The notes under the pieces are model-generated. The model did not search any database. It was not told where the DNA came from and saw only the letters and a list, made by a program, of their open reading frames with translations. Made by a program: the position numbers and the translations under genes. 64,000 nt of DNA from Nitrospirota bacterium (GTDB lineage Bacteria; Nitrospirota; UBA9217), in the NCBI GenBank assembly GCA_023229435.1, contig JALNZF010000014.1:1-64000 (forward strand). The letters run 5' to 3'. Below are positions 43,549 to 52,200 of the stretch, in pieces. Numbering within the stretch: the stretch's first letter is position 1; every line of letters begins with the position of its first letter.

Positions 43549-44787
43549 TTACACCTCACCGTTGCCGAGCACCCACAACTTCAGCTCTTCCAGCGTTTTT
43601 GCGGCCTTCACTCCTGCTGGTGGTGCATCCGTCAGAGCGAACTCACCGCATCTCTCATCTAGACCATAGCCGGTGTGAACGGCCTGCCAGTATTTATGAA
43701 GCGCCTTGATCGAGGGTTTGAGAAACCCACCATCATCTTCATGCTTAACTGGCGCTTCAAAGGCATTCGCCAGCGAGACAGGAAGATCAGAGAAGGAAAC
43801 CATTGCCATATCGGCAAGATTATGAGCGGCGAAGCTCTGCTGTTTTGCCGAAGGTACGACTGTAGCCATCAAGTGAAGCCAATGAGAGGCAATTACGAGA
43901 GCTTTTTTTCGACTCTCGGAAGTTTCCAGTGCCTTTACGTCGGAAATGAGACCAAGATTCATTTGTAGTTGCTTGAGATTGAGGCTGGCATATCTGTAGA
44001 AAACACCGCTGGAAAACTCCTGAGTGTCAAGATGACCGGAGCCCTTTTTTTGTAGATCATCCACCGCTGTGAACCAATCGATATCTGCATCCACTGCATG
44101 TGTTGTAACAGAATGCGCAACTGCCATAGCCCCGTCAATCGTTGTCATAAGGCCTGATGTTGCCATGCGTCCTGATAGCGCAACATCAACAGCAGACCCG
44201 ACAGCTTTCGAAAGAGCTTCAGCATGTACGGCTATTCTATTTTCAATCTTCTTTGTATATATTTGATCCATGAAATACTCAGCATCCTTTTTCTTCTTTC
44301 CTTTTTGCTTTTCATATTTTTCCATTGCCTTTTGTCGTTCATCTTCAGCCAGTCCTTTTTGTTTGACTTCCTTGACTGCCTGACACAAAATCCTGAACTC
44401 TTCTTTTACCCAAGGAGCTACAGCCAATTTTTTCTCAGAGTTATCATTGCCTTCACTTTCTGAATCTTCATCAGTATCATCGTTAGTTTTTGTTCTTACA
44501 AAACGCTCCAGCGTTTCCTGAATAATGTTCTCTTCAAATTCACCGTTCAGCAGCTGTAAGAATTCTTCCTTTAGCAAATCCAAGTGCTTGCAACGGATGC
44601 TCGCTTCACCCAAATGGTTGCGATAATAGTCGCTAGTGCGCATGGTCCTCTTGAGACTCTGACTGGAGATACGCACACGACGCTTGCCGCCGAATACAGC
44701 GGACTTCTGCATATTCATATCGTCGCGATTGAGGCATGAGGGGCTGTGAGAAATCAGAATGTGAAAATTGATAAAATTCTTGTCCAT
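43549..44787 (-). CDS. cas7e: Cascade backbone subunit Cas7e
   Basis: Cas7e/CasC/Cse4 forms the six-subunit backbone along the crRNA spacer. It has 412 residues starting with FINFHILISHSPSCLNRDDMNMQKSA and RRVRISSQSLKRTMR, hallmark I-E sequences. DVALSGRMATSG, AHSVTTHAVDADIDWFTAVDDL and FRYASLNLKQL-like segments follow. A central Lys/Glu-rich stretch (~110-170: KKKKDAEYF and acidic TNDDTDEDSESEG) makes this somewhat longer than the ~360-residue E. coli protein. Confidence 0.95.
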   Translation of the reverse strand: MDKNFINFHILISHSPSCLNRDDMNMQKSAVFGGKRRVRISSQSLKRTMRTSDYYRNHLGEASIRCKHLDLLKEEFLQLLNGEFEENIIQETLERFVRTKTNDDTDEDSESEGNDNSEKKLAVAPWVKEEFRILCQAVKEVKQKGLAEDERQKAMEKYEKQKGKKKKDAEYFMDQIYTKKIENRIAVHAEALSKAVGSAVDVALSGRMATSGLMTTIDGAMAVAHSVTTHAVDADIDWFTAVDDLQKKGSGHLDTQEFSSGVFYRYASLNLKQLQMNLGLISDVKALETSESRKKALVIASHWLHLMATVVPSAKQQSFAAHNLADMAMVSFSDLPVSLANAFEAPVKHEDDGGFLKPSIKALHKYWQAVHTGYGLDERCGEFALTDAPPAGVKAAKTLEELKLWVLGNGEV

Positions 44788-44802
44788 GATTTTTCCCTTT
44801 CT

Positions 44803-45267
44803 TTATGGATGGTTTATTTTTCTCGACTGATTCATGAAATAGCCTTCTAGTAAGTCACGTTTACTTCGCTCGTTCCAATACCAAAGAAGCTTTGCCGACA
44901 TGAACCAATCTGCGGATGGCTCAACCATCTGTAGTATTCGGCGCAATTGGATCATGTCATTAGGGGCATCGGAGCGGATCACCTGAAATAGCCGCTTCTC
45001 ACTGACTTTTCGCCCTCCGGCGATAGCCTTGCCTAAGCTGTCCGCACCGTTCTTGTGCCTGATATAAGGCAGGCAGAAAATCAAACGCTGGTATGCTTGT
45101 TTTTCCCACTCCTGCTCAGCATTTCCACTGAACAAGCGGTAAAAGGCTGGCACCTCTATCAACTCCTGTGGCCTACGGACACGTCTAAGCTCAGCTTTTG
45201 CACCGGGTGGCAAATGTTCCCATACTTTATATAGCACCATGAAATCAGGTAGTTTCTGTTGTTCCAT
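44803..45267 (-). CDS. cse2: Cascade small subunit Cse2 (Cas11e)
   Basis: Cse2/CasB is an all-helical small subunit present as two copies that steady the displaced DNA strand. It has 154 residues: WEHLPPGAKAELRRVRRPQELIEVPAFYRLF, CLPYIRHKNG, SEKRLFQVIRSDAPNDMIQLRRIL and a C-terminal region matching the family. ATG 45267 is preceded by GGAGGGG and overlaps the cas8e stop by 23 bp, so translation is coupled. Confidence 0.92.
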   Translation of the reverse strand: MEQQKLPDFMVLYKVWEHLPPGAKAELRRVRRPQELIEVPAFYRLFSGNAEQEWEKQAYQRLIFCLPYIRHKNGADSLGKAIAGGRKVSEKRLFQVIRSDAPNDMIQLRRILQMVEPSADWFMSAKLLWYWNERSKRDLLEGYFMNQSRKINHP

Positions 45268-46807
45268 TGTCCCCTCCTTTATCTCGTTGTGGTTCAAGAT
45301 CGTATAGTTTGTTCCGTAGATAAATTTTTCTTACAGCGACCATTGTCTTCATAAGTTCCGGGTCATTCAAGTAAGGCCTTACTGATTCTTCGAAAAGTTC
45401 TTCAGTAATACTTCTGAGTTCTTTTCGCATCTTAGTCAATACCGGTTCAGGATTTTCAAAGTCAATGCATGCAAGTGTGTTCTCAATTGTCGGTTCCGAT
45501 CTGCGATAGAATTGGGTTACCGCAACTTTCGGCAATTCTATTTTGTCCCCAAGGCCCTTCAATTTGTGAGTCTTGTCCTTCATGCCTTTGCAAAAAAAGA
45601 ATAGCGCCACTCTTATGGCTTCTTTGTAGGCAGTTCCTAATGAAACAATTTCATTAATTACATTTGTGTGCCGATCCCAACCGTGATTGAGAGTAAATAC
45701 CTCGTGACGACGATCAACTATAGATGCCTTTCTTCGTACATAACCGCCTATTAGCAATCGTAGTTTTTGTGCTTTAAATCCATAGAGCTTTTTGGATTGA
45801 AGCACAACTGCCGCTGGCTCATACCCCTCAATTTTTCCTTGCGGGGATAATTGAGCTACAAACCTGTTCAATTGGGTCCATGCCGGCGCAGTAATGTTGA
45901 ATGACATAAACCACGAATTAAAAGTTCCCTCTTTCTTGAGCTCCACAGTGCGCGGAGAATGCGGGTGCGGCCAAGTATTTTCTACGGAATAGTTTGAAAA
46001 CTTGGCTTTCGAGAATCCCGGATAACCGTGCGCTATACTGCAGCCACAGCATGAACAAAAACTGTTTACGTCAATTGGGGGTAGCAACTCCAAATGCGCT
46101 GGTTGCCAGAAAAGACCGCGTACAAATCCAATATTTTGTGCATGATTTGTTCCTGCCTGGATAGGCTCCATCCACGTAGGCAACTGGCGATTGGTGCTAT
46201 GATGCCATGGCATTATCCGTGCGACTTCACTGTCAGATAGCACATTAAGCCAGACAGTCTGACGGAGGTGGTTGCCCTGTACAAGTGTTGTGATTGGCGT
46301 TCCACCACGTAATGGATCCTTAAATCCACCACCAAACCCAGGTGTGCAGGTCGCCTGATTAAACAGGGCAATTGCAGCACATCCGCCACAGAGTTGTGCC
46401 GCCAAGCCGGGCTCATTCATAAAACAACAATTCTCTGCACCTGTAAGCCCTGCAAATAGTTTATCCATCTGCGTAATGATGCTTGCTGCGACCTTGCGCG
46501 TCTGCATAAAGGGGAATTTCGGGTGATTCAGGTTAAACCAGTCGGCACACGGATGGATAGTTGCATCATACTCCTCCGACGTAATTCTCTTTGCAATGCG
46601 ACCTTTCAACTCGTCATCGTCTTTCGGGGTAAAGAGCGCCTGCGTCATGCAGATCAGCAACTGCACAGCAGCAAGCTCCATGTCATCCCTCGGCAGGCAC
46701 AATTCCCACGCTTCGTTTCCGCAAAGGAGTTGTTTCAGCGAAATCTTTTTCATCGCTCCCGTGGGGAGCGGTCGAACCGGAATCCATTCTTCGATCAGCA
46801 AGTTCAT
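45245..46807 (-). CDS. cas8e: Cascade large subunit Cas8e (Cse1)
   Basis: Cse1/CasA recognises the PAM and recruits Cas3. It has 520 residues with MNLLIEEWIPVRP at the N-terminus, PFMQTRKVAA, GLTGAENCCFMNEPGLAAQLC, FNQATCTPGFGGGFKDPLRGGTPITTL and LFWQPAHLELL, all typical of the family. Cysteine pairs in CSCCGCSIAHG suggest a zinc site. The stop of cas3 overlaps its start by four bases. Confidence 0.94.
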   Translation of the reverse strand: MNLLIEEWIPVRPLPTGAMKKISLKQLLCGNEAWELCLPRDDMELAAVQLLICMTQALFTPKDDDELKGRIAKRITSEEYDATIHPCADWFNLNHPKFPFMQTRKVAASIITQMDKLFAGLTGAENCCFMNEPGLAAQLCGGCAAIALFNQATCTPGFGGGFKDPLRGGTPITTLVQGNHLRQTVWLNVLSDSEVARIMPWHHSTNRQLPTWMEPIQAGTNHAQNIGFVRGLFWQPAHLELLPPIDVNSFCSCCGCSIAHGYPGFSKAKFSNYSVENTWPHPHSPRTVELKKEGTFNSWFMSFNITAPAWTQLNRFVAQLSPQGKIEGYEPAAVVLQSKKLYGFKAQKLRLLIGGYVRRKASIVDRRHEVFTLNHGWDRHTNVINEIVSLGTAYKEAIRVALFFFCKGMKDKTHKLKGLGDKIELPKVAVTQFYRRSEPTIENTLACIDFENPEPVLTKMRKELRSITEELFEESVRPYLNDPELMKTMVAVRKIYLRNKLYDLEPQRDKGGDNGTTETT

Positions 46808-49491
46808 TTCTTTTTCTCCAATCCGATGTCCTTGTGATAGCTGAACGTCACATCCTTTATCTTCCCTGTGTAGAATTCACCATCTTGCTCCATCTCAAGC
46901 CAGCGCCTCCCTTCTTTGTCGATTTCTTCGGCTCCGAAGCAATAGCCCCAAGATTTGGGAACCCCCACGCTATTCAATGATAATGCTTCGAGACTTTGGC
47001 GCTCATCCAGCGACTCCAGAACGGTCCCATCCATCAGCATCCGTCCCTGAGAAGTCCGGCAGTACGGGATAACCGTCCGGTTCATGTCGCCGTCACGCGT
47101 TACTGCCGTAATCGCCTCGTCCGTATCTGCAAACGGATTCATCCCCTTTGCTCTCTCAATCATTTGTTGTGCTAAATATCCCTTAACATTCTGGACTTCA
47201 TCTCTAAATTTTTCATAACTCGCTGTCATATCATCAGGTTCATTTTCCCACGATTCTTCCTGATAAACCGACTCTATCCAGGTTCGATAGGCAAGAGGAA
47301 AAACAACCTCTCTTCCTGTTGCAGAAAGCAGTTTCTGTCCAGTACGCCAGAGTGAACGCTTGTTTGCGTAGATAACCCCATGCAGACCGTAACTATCGTC
47401 GTCAGGCAGAAGCACCGTGCATCGAGGCTTTTCGAACCCCTTCGGACGGGAAGGGCGACCATGACGATGCAACCGCCCCATGCGCTGGAAAAGGAGATCG
47501 ACGGGACAAAGCTGCGTGATTAGCCAATCAAAATCAAGGTCAAGGGACTGTTCGATAACCTGCGTCGCCACAATAATACGCCCCTTTGCGCGGTCTCCTT
47601 TTGGACCGAAACGGGCAATAGCATCCAGTTCCTTTTCCCGGCGATGGATGAAACAGTAGCGGGCGTGGAACAGATCAACCGGCAAGGCAGTCATCGTTCT
47701 CAAGTGTCGGGCTAAACCCTGGGCAATATCAACCAGGTTGCAGACGATTGCCACCTGCGCGCCCTGCTCGGCGGCAGCCACAATACGACGAATCAAATTC
47801 TCGTCGGGCACAATCTGAGGAACGCGAATCGGCTCTACAATCACGGAATTATTCTGTGGGAGTTGGGATGGATCGAGAACGAAAGGCAGAATTGTCCGTT
47901 CGCCAGCCCAAGTCGCCAATGGATAGGGCGTCTCATCTCCTCGTTTCTCTAACTTTACACCCCAGGCATCGCAAAGCTGCTGCCGTTGATGCTCGGGAAG
48001 AGTTGCCGAGAGCAGCAATGCTGATCCACCTGCTTTGTGCTGTTCTCGCAATACCTCTTCCAGAAGACCGTACATGTAAGCATCATAAGCATGCACCTCG
48101 TCAACGATAAGAACGCTCCGTCCGATTCCAAACCCACGCACAAAGCGGTGCTTGACTGGAAGCACGGAAATCAGCACCTGGTCAACGGTGCAAACGCCGA
48201 TCTGTCCCAAAAATACGCGTTTGCGGCTCTCAGCCAGCCATTCACTGCATTGCACCCAACCGTCTTCCTTTTCATACCCTTTGAGTGTTGCATGTTTTAT
48301 TTCAGCAAATTCTTTATTAAAACGAGCCGAGCCGTGGGCCAACAGTAAGTTAAGATGATCAGCGAAGAGCAGTGGAGCAATTCGCCTGAGACGCCCGAGC
48401 ATAGCATTAGCGGTGGCCTGTGTCGGCAAAGCGAATACAATTGAATCTGCCAGTCCAGCATTGATGAGTCTCCAGGCATAAGCAAGCGCCGCTTCCGTCT
48501 TTCCGCTGCCTGTTGGGGCCTCGATAATAGTCAAACCAGGCTCAAGCGGCAGTCTGTCTACTATAGTTTGCAAAGAGCGGGGCTGATCGTCATGCTCAAG
48601 CAAATCACTTACGCTGCCGTATTGACGTGGATGACCGATGATACCGGCAAAACGGAGGACCCGACGGGCATCGCCCTCACGTATCGCCTCGAAATACTCA
48701 TTCAGCTCCATTGCCTGATAATGATAAACAAAATTGTCGGCATCACACCGCGACCCGAGCCAATCACTAACGGAACAAAAACCAGCCATGAGTGGTGAGC
48801 AGTCAGGAGGAGAATCGTTGATGGAGAGCCCAACGGGCTTTAAAAAGAGTTGCTCCAATGCCGCCAGCCATTCAGTTCTGGCTTCTCGGTCAACTACTGC
48901 TAAACGCCGGTCGCATGTCGGCGGCAATGACGCGATATCTATATATTCAGAAGGCCTTACGTAACCGTGATGGCCAGCGACAGCCTCCAGCCATGATTTC
49001 CAGTTCTGCCAAAGATTCGAGGAGGATTCTTCTGGATCATCCAAAAAACTCAGACCAGTGTTTGAGTCATTAGATTCAAGTCCGAGCATTCTTCCGTGAT
49101 CTTTCATGAACCAGGCCAAGCCTCGTTCACCATGATAATACGTATGGCAATCATGTATCGCCGGAAGGGCATCGTAGCTTCCCGCGTTCGGATAGAGCGT
49201 CTGCCAGATAGGCCTAACACGAAGCTGAAAACGCACATCGAACTTGCCATAGTCATGCAGCGCGACAAAAAAGAGCACCCATGCGCGTAATTGCTCTTCC
49301 GGCAAACCGTTCCGGCGACGAAAAGAGCGACGGATGGTCGAACTGTCCTCCCACCATGCTGCAGCCACCGCCGCCACATCAAGGCAGTGATACGGCAAGA
49401 GATGATAACCATCTCCTTCCTTCTCCGCCTTACCCCAATACCGATAATAACTTTGCAATAAATCGTTCACCTTTTCATCATCTCCACCCAC
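46804..49491 (-). CDS. cas3: CRISPR-associated helicase-nuclease Cas3
   Basis: An 895-residue HD-nuclease/SF2-helicase that unwinds and degrades target DNA. The HD domain (YHCLDVA at ~34-40, LHDYGKFD near 78-85, GHHG) is followed by the helicase: Walker A TGSGKTEAALAYA, DEVHAYD, SATLP, and motif VI QRMGRLHRHGR preceded by ATQVIEQSLDLDFDW. The C-terminal Cas3 domain completes it. The start is GTG and overlaps the end of the upstream exonuclease gene by 25 bp, so the exonuclease is tied to the cas operon. Confidence 0.95.
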   Translation of the reverse strand: MGGDDEKVNDLLQSYYRYWGKAEKEGDGYHLLPYHCLDVAAVAAAWWEDSSTIRRSFRRRNGLPEEQLRAWVLFFVALHDYGKFDVRFQLRVRPIWQTLYPNAGSYDALPAIHDCHTYYHGERGLAWFMKDHGRMLGLESNDSNTGLSFLDDPEESSSNLWQNWKSWLEAVAGHHGYVRPSEYIDIASLPPTCDRRLAVVDREARTEWLAALEQLFLKPVGLSINDSPPDCSPLMAGFCSVSDWLGSRCDADNFVYHYQAMELNEYFEAIREGDARRVLRFAGIIGHPRQYGSVSDLLEHDDQPRSLQTIVDRLPLEPGLTIIEAPTGSGKTEAALAYAWRLINAGLADSIVFALPTQATANAMLGRLRRIAPLLFADHLNLLLAHGSARFNKEFAEIKHATLKGYEKEDGWVQCSEWLAESRKRVFLGQIGVCTVDQVLISVLPVKHRFVRGFGIGRSVLIVDEVHAYDAYMYGLLEEVLREQHKAGGSALLLSATLPEHQRQQLCDAWGVKLEKRGDETPYPLATWAGERTILPFVLDPSQLPQNNSVIVEPIRVPQIVPDENLIRRIVAAAEQGAQVAIVCNLVDIAQGLARHLRTMTALPVDLFHARYCFIHRREKELDAIARFGPKGDRAKGRIIVATQVIEQSLDLDFDWLITQLCPVDLLFQRMGRLHRHGRPSRPKGFEKPRCTVLLPDDDSYGLHGVIYANKRSLWRTGQKLLSATGREVVFPLAYRTWIESVYQEESWENEPDDMTASYEKFRDEVQNVKGYLAQQMIERAKGMNPFADTDEAITAVTRDGDMNRTVIPYCRTSQGRMLMDGTVLESLDERQSLEALSLNSVGVPKSWGYCFGAEEIDKEGRRWLEMEQDGEFYTGKIKDVTFSYHKDIGLEKKK

Positions 49492-50027
49492 ACTCTCGCC
49501 ACCAATTGCGCGTCGTCAAGAGCGCGGTGGCGCATGGTCTGTTCAGGTATTCTGCCGAATAGGTGCCGGTAGACCGTTTCAAGTCTGTGATTCAACAGCT
49601 TCGGATACAGTCTCCTGCTCAGTTCCAGCGTGCAGTTATATGGATTCGTCAGCCCCACGCCAAGCCGCAGGAATTCGTGGCTAATAAATCCCATGTCGAA
49701 TCTCGCATTATGAGCCACGAGCGTGCTGTCTGTGACAAACTTCCTGAATTCCGGCATAACCTCTTCCGCTAGCGGTTTACCGAGCAGCATCTCATTAGTG
49801 ATACCGTGCACCTGTTGTGCAGCCCAATGAATCCGCTCATTTACTCTGATGAGCGCATGGAACTCCTCGCCGATTCGGTCCCCTTCAAGCACAACAGCGC
49901 CGATTTCAATGATCCGGTCTCCGCGCCTTGTCGAAAGTCCGGTTGTCTCAACATCTACCGCGATGAATCGCCCCGCCGCCTTGGAATACTGGTTTTGAAC
50001 GCCATCTTTTATGGTTCTTGATTTCAT
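49467..50027 (-). CDS. DnaQ-type 3'-5' exonuclease in the cas operon
   Basis: A 186-residue DEDDh exonuclease. Exo I is VDVETTG (Asp, Glu), Exo II is HNARFDMGF (Asp) and Exo III is HRALDDAQL (His, Asp), so all catalytic residues are present. It has no polymerase or helicase fusion. It overlaps cas3 by 25 bp and starts 3 bp after the WYL regulator, so it belongs to this operon. Some type I-E systems carry a DnaQ domain fused to Cas2, and DnaQ-like exonucleases are known to trim prespacers for Cas1-Cas2. The same role is inferred here. A general DNA repair role remains possible. Confidence 0.92.
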   Translation of the reverse strand: MKSRTIKDGVQNQYSKAAGRFIAVDVETTGLSTRRGDRIIEIGAVVLEGDRIGEEFHALIRVNERIHWAAQQVHGITNEMLLGKPLAEEVMPEFRKFVTDSTLVAHNARFDMGFISHEFLRLGVGLTNPYNCTLELSRRLYPKLLNHRLETVYRHLFGRIPEQTMRHRALDDAQLVARVWVEMMKR

Positions 50028-50030
50028 AGT

Positions 50031-51134
50031 CTACCATGTGCCAGGCTCAAAACATGAGCCTGCTGCCACTTCAATTTCACCTGAAAAGCCCCCCTCACCT
50101 TTGTCCTCTCCCCCGAGGGGAGAGGAGAGGATAGTGCGATTTGAGCCGCCTGCTTTCTTCGAACTAATCTTCTGCTGCCGCAACAGCGCCTTGCCCAGCA
50201 AGTTTACGACTTCAGCCCGCAGAGACGCCGGCCCGATAACCTCCACCTCCGGCCCATGCTTCAGGATTTCCATAACCAACTCGCGGTGGTCCGCATACGG
50301 GACCTCAAGAACATAGTGCTCGCCGTCGAACCGGCCCTTCTGCTTTGGATGCCACGATTCATCGGCCACCCAGCGGCTGCGTTCCGGCGTAAAGCGCAAT
50401 ACTGCCGTATGCCTGGCTTTGCCCGCGAAGATGCCGAAGGCTGAAGCAAAATGAGCATTGAGTTTTGCGTCGGAGATTTCCCTAGCGGGCTTGTCGAGAA
50501 CGTGCACCTGCTTGAGGCGGTCAACGGAAAAGCTCCTGAGCGCCCGTTTGGTGTGGTCCCACGCGTCGAGGTACCAGTTGTCCCGGTAGTGCGCCAGCCG
50601 CTGGGGGGAAACCACACGCTCGGTTGTCCTGTTGTCAGCACGGCCGTGATAAATGATGTTCAGGCGCTTGCGACGGAGAACAGCGTCCGCCACAGTGGGA
50701 AAGTACGCTGGATCGACACGTCGGGAAGCCATGCTCAAAATGCGGATGCGGCTGGTAATGTCTCCCTGGGAAGCGTCCCGTGACTTTAGTATTCGCTCTA
50801 TGCGTTCACGCAACGGCATCAGATGGCTGTCGAGCAGGCCAGGCTGTATCTCGCTGAGCAGGCGCTGAACGGTCAAGAGCGCGTAAAGCTCGGAGGCATT
50901 GAACCAGAGGCCGGGGAGTTCGTAGGGATGCTCGCCTGTCGGCACATAATGGTAGCCTTCGGCGCCGCGGCCATACTCGATCGGCGCTCCCAGGCCATCC
51001 CGCATATGGCGAATGACCCGGTTGACTGTGGCGCGGGAGCATTCAAGGCGTTCCTGGAGGACAGAATGCGAAACAGGGTAGCGAGATTGATTGAGCACAC
51101 GATGCAAACAGTAAATCCGGTCGAAAAGGTCCAT
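50031..51134 (-). CDS. WYL-domain transcriptional regulator of the cas operon
   Basis: A 367-residue HTH plus WYL protein. The N-terminal winged helix (RIYCLHRVLNQSRYPVS, CSRATVNRVIRHMRD) binds DNA. The WYL domain (~150-230: RLAHYRDNWYLDAWDHTKRA, RSFSVDRLK) is a ligand-sensing Sm-like fold, and a WCX C-terminal extension follows. The last ~38 residues (GGSNRTILSSPLGGEDKGEG onward) are translated from a family D palindromic repeat and are not part of the normal domain. It is first in the leftward cas transcript, so it likely controls the operon, including itself. Confidence 0.9.
   Translation of the reverse strand: MDLFDRIYCLHRVLNQSRYPVSHSVLQERLECSRATVNRVIRHMRDGLGAPIEYGRGAEGYHYVPTGEHPYELPGLWFNASELYALLTVQRLLSEIQPGLLDSHLMPLRERIERILKSRDASQGDITSRIRILSMASRRVDPAYFPTVADAVLRRKRLNIIYHGRADNRTTERVVSPQRLAHYRDNWYLDAWDHTKRALRSFSVDRLKQVHVLDKPAREISDAKLNAHFASAFGIFAGKARHTAVLRFTPERSRWVADESWHPKQKGRFDGEHYVLEVPYADHRELVMEILKHGPEVEVIGPASLRAEVVNLLGKALLRQQKISSKKAGGSNRTILSSPLGGEDKGEGGFSGEIEVAAGSCFEPGTW
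50089..50130. repeat. Family D palindromic repeat inside a coding region
   Basis: CCCCCTCACCTTTGTCCTCT then CCCCCGAGGGGAGAGGAGAGG is the same family as at 3604 and 53424. It lies within the 3' end of the WYL gene and is read in frame as SSPLGGEDKGEGG. Confidence 0.75.
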
Positions 51135-51210
51135 GACGCTCCTTTCGTACGGCGCTTATGAAAAAGGCTACAGGCTACTGTCCGGCAATGTTGTCTGATG
51201 GGATGAAACG

Positions 51211-51239
51211 ACTATAGTCCAGACGTGGGAAAAACTCAA
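51211..51239 (-). promoter_or_regulatory. Promoter of the WYL/cas operon
   Basis: On the minus strand TTGAGT (complement of 51234-51239), a 17-bp spacer and TATAGT (complement of 51211-51216) lie about 75 bp ahead of the WYL start, giving a ~70-base leader. This is the best sigma-70 pair in the region and should drive WYL, the exonuclease and cas3 through cas6e. Confidence 0.6.
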
Positions 51240-51340
51240 GATGAGATTGCTGATAATTCTGCGGCGAGTGTTTCATGTAAGAATTGACAGCGTTTGATAA
51301 AAGCGTTAAGTTGATCATAATGAAAACAGCCGTGGTGAAA

Positions 51341-51378
51341 TTCAGTTCGGAGTTATGAGTTCGTAGTTCGGAGTAATG
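51341..51378. repeat. GTTCGGAGTTATGAGTTCGTAGT repeat (family H)
   Basis: CAGTTCGGAGTTATGAGTTC then GTAGTTCGGAGTAATG lies just ahead of the DUF3786 gene and provides its GGAG site. The same sequence is at 52170-52201 and, inverted, at 52576-52612. Half-units are at 35187 and 35495. Confidence 0.7.
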
Positions 51379-51380
51379 TA

Positions 51381-52172
51381 ATGAAAACCGCGGTAGAAAT
51401 ATATAAGTTCCTGCCTAAAACCAACTGCGGCAAGTGCGGCCTTCCAAGTTGTTTCGGCTTTGCCGCGAAACTTGCCACGCACCAGGCCTCACCGGATGAT
51501 TGTCCTTCCATGACCGAGGCGGGGCGAGAAGCACTGCGGGAGGCGGACCATGGACAACGCAACTCGCCCGGCACGGTGTATGAGCAGGCACTGGCGTCCT
51601 TGCAGCCCAGGATTCAAGCATTGGATTTCGAGAAAACAGCGCGCCTGTTCGGCGTGATAATCACCGGTCCTGACACTTTTAAGCTCGAGTTCCTGAATGA
51701 AAACTACGTGGTCACGAAAGAAAAGATCCTGGACCCCACGGGCAAGGAACCGCGCCCCTGGATATCGATCCTCATCTACAACCATCTCTGCATGCCTGAT
51801 CCACCTTCATTGTCGGGAGAATGGGTCACCTTCGGTTCGGTGCCTGCATCCCATGCCAAGGACAAGGCGTGGGCCGCTCATGTCGAGGACGTGATCGCTA
51901 AACATTTTTCCGAAAAGGTGGATGCGCTCAAAACCGCGTGCGAGCGGCTCGGGGGAGTTAAAGCGGACGTACCGGGAAACCACGACGCGGCCTATGCATT
52001 CAGGTTCTTCCCTCACTATCCCGCTCTATTGCTGTTCTCTGATGCTGTTCCTGATGAAGATTTCCCCGTACAATGCAGACTGCTTCTGGACAGGACCGCG
52101 CCGCGTTATCTGGACATTGAGTCGATGGTGGTTTTGGGAGAGGAGTTTGCTACGCGGCTTACAGCCGCGTAG
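51381..52172 (+). CDS. DUF3786 protein with N-terminal Fe-S cluster motif
   Basis: A 263-residue protein. The N-terminal CGKCGLPSC within residues ~10-30, with another Cys in DDCPSM, is the CxxCxxxxC...C [4Fe-4S] motif of the corrinoid/Fe-S (CODH/ACS-type) small domain. The rest is DUF3786 (FKLEFLNENYVVTKEKILDP, ISILIYNHLC, GEWVTFGSVPAS, FRFFPHYPALLLFSDAVPDEDF), common in anaerobes. Function is unknown; corrinoid-linked or redox roles are suggested by the cluster domain. It is divergent from the cas operon. A candidate promoter, TTGACA-17-TAAGTT at 51284-51312, is weak. Confidence 0.85.
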   Translation: MKTAVEIYKFLPKTNCGKCGLPSCFGFAAKLATHQASPDDCPSMTEAGREALREADHGQRNSPGTVYEQALASLQPRIQALDFEKTARLFGVIITGPDTFKLEFLNENYVVTKEKILDPTGKEPRPWISILIYNHLCMPDPPSLSGEWVTFGSVPASHAKDKAWAAHVEDVIAKHFSEKVDALKTACERLGGVKADVPGNHDAAYAFRFFPHYPALLLFSDAVPDEDFPVQCRLLLDRTAPRYLDIESMVVLGEEFATRLTAA

Positions 52173-52200
52173 TTCGGAGTTATGAGTTCGTAGTTCGTAG

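Noticed and set aside
40731..51134. Prophage or insertion-sequence origin for the insert in the cas locus
   Set aside because: No transposase, integrase or phage gene is present, and there are no target duplications beyond the 83-bp direct repeats.
51284..51312. Plus-strand promoter TTGACA-17-TAAGTT before the DUF3786 gene
   Set aside because: The -10 is poor, so I did not list it as a feature, though the -35 is perfect.
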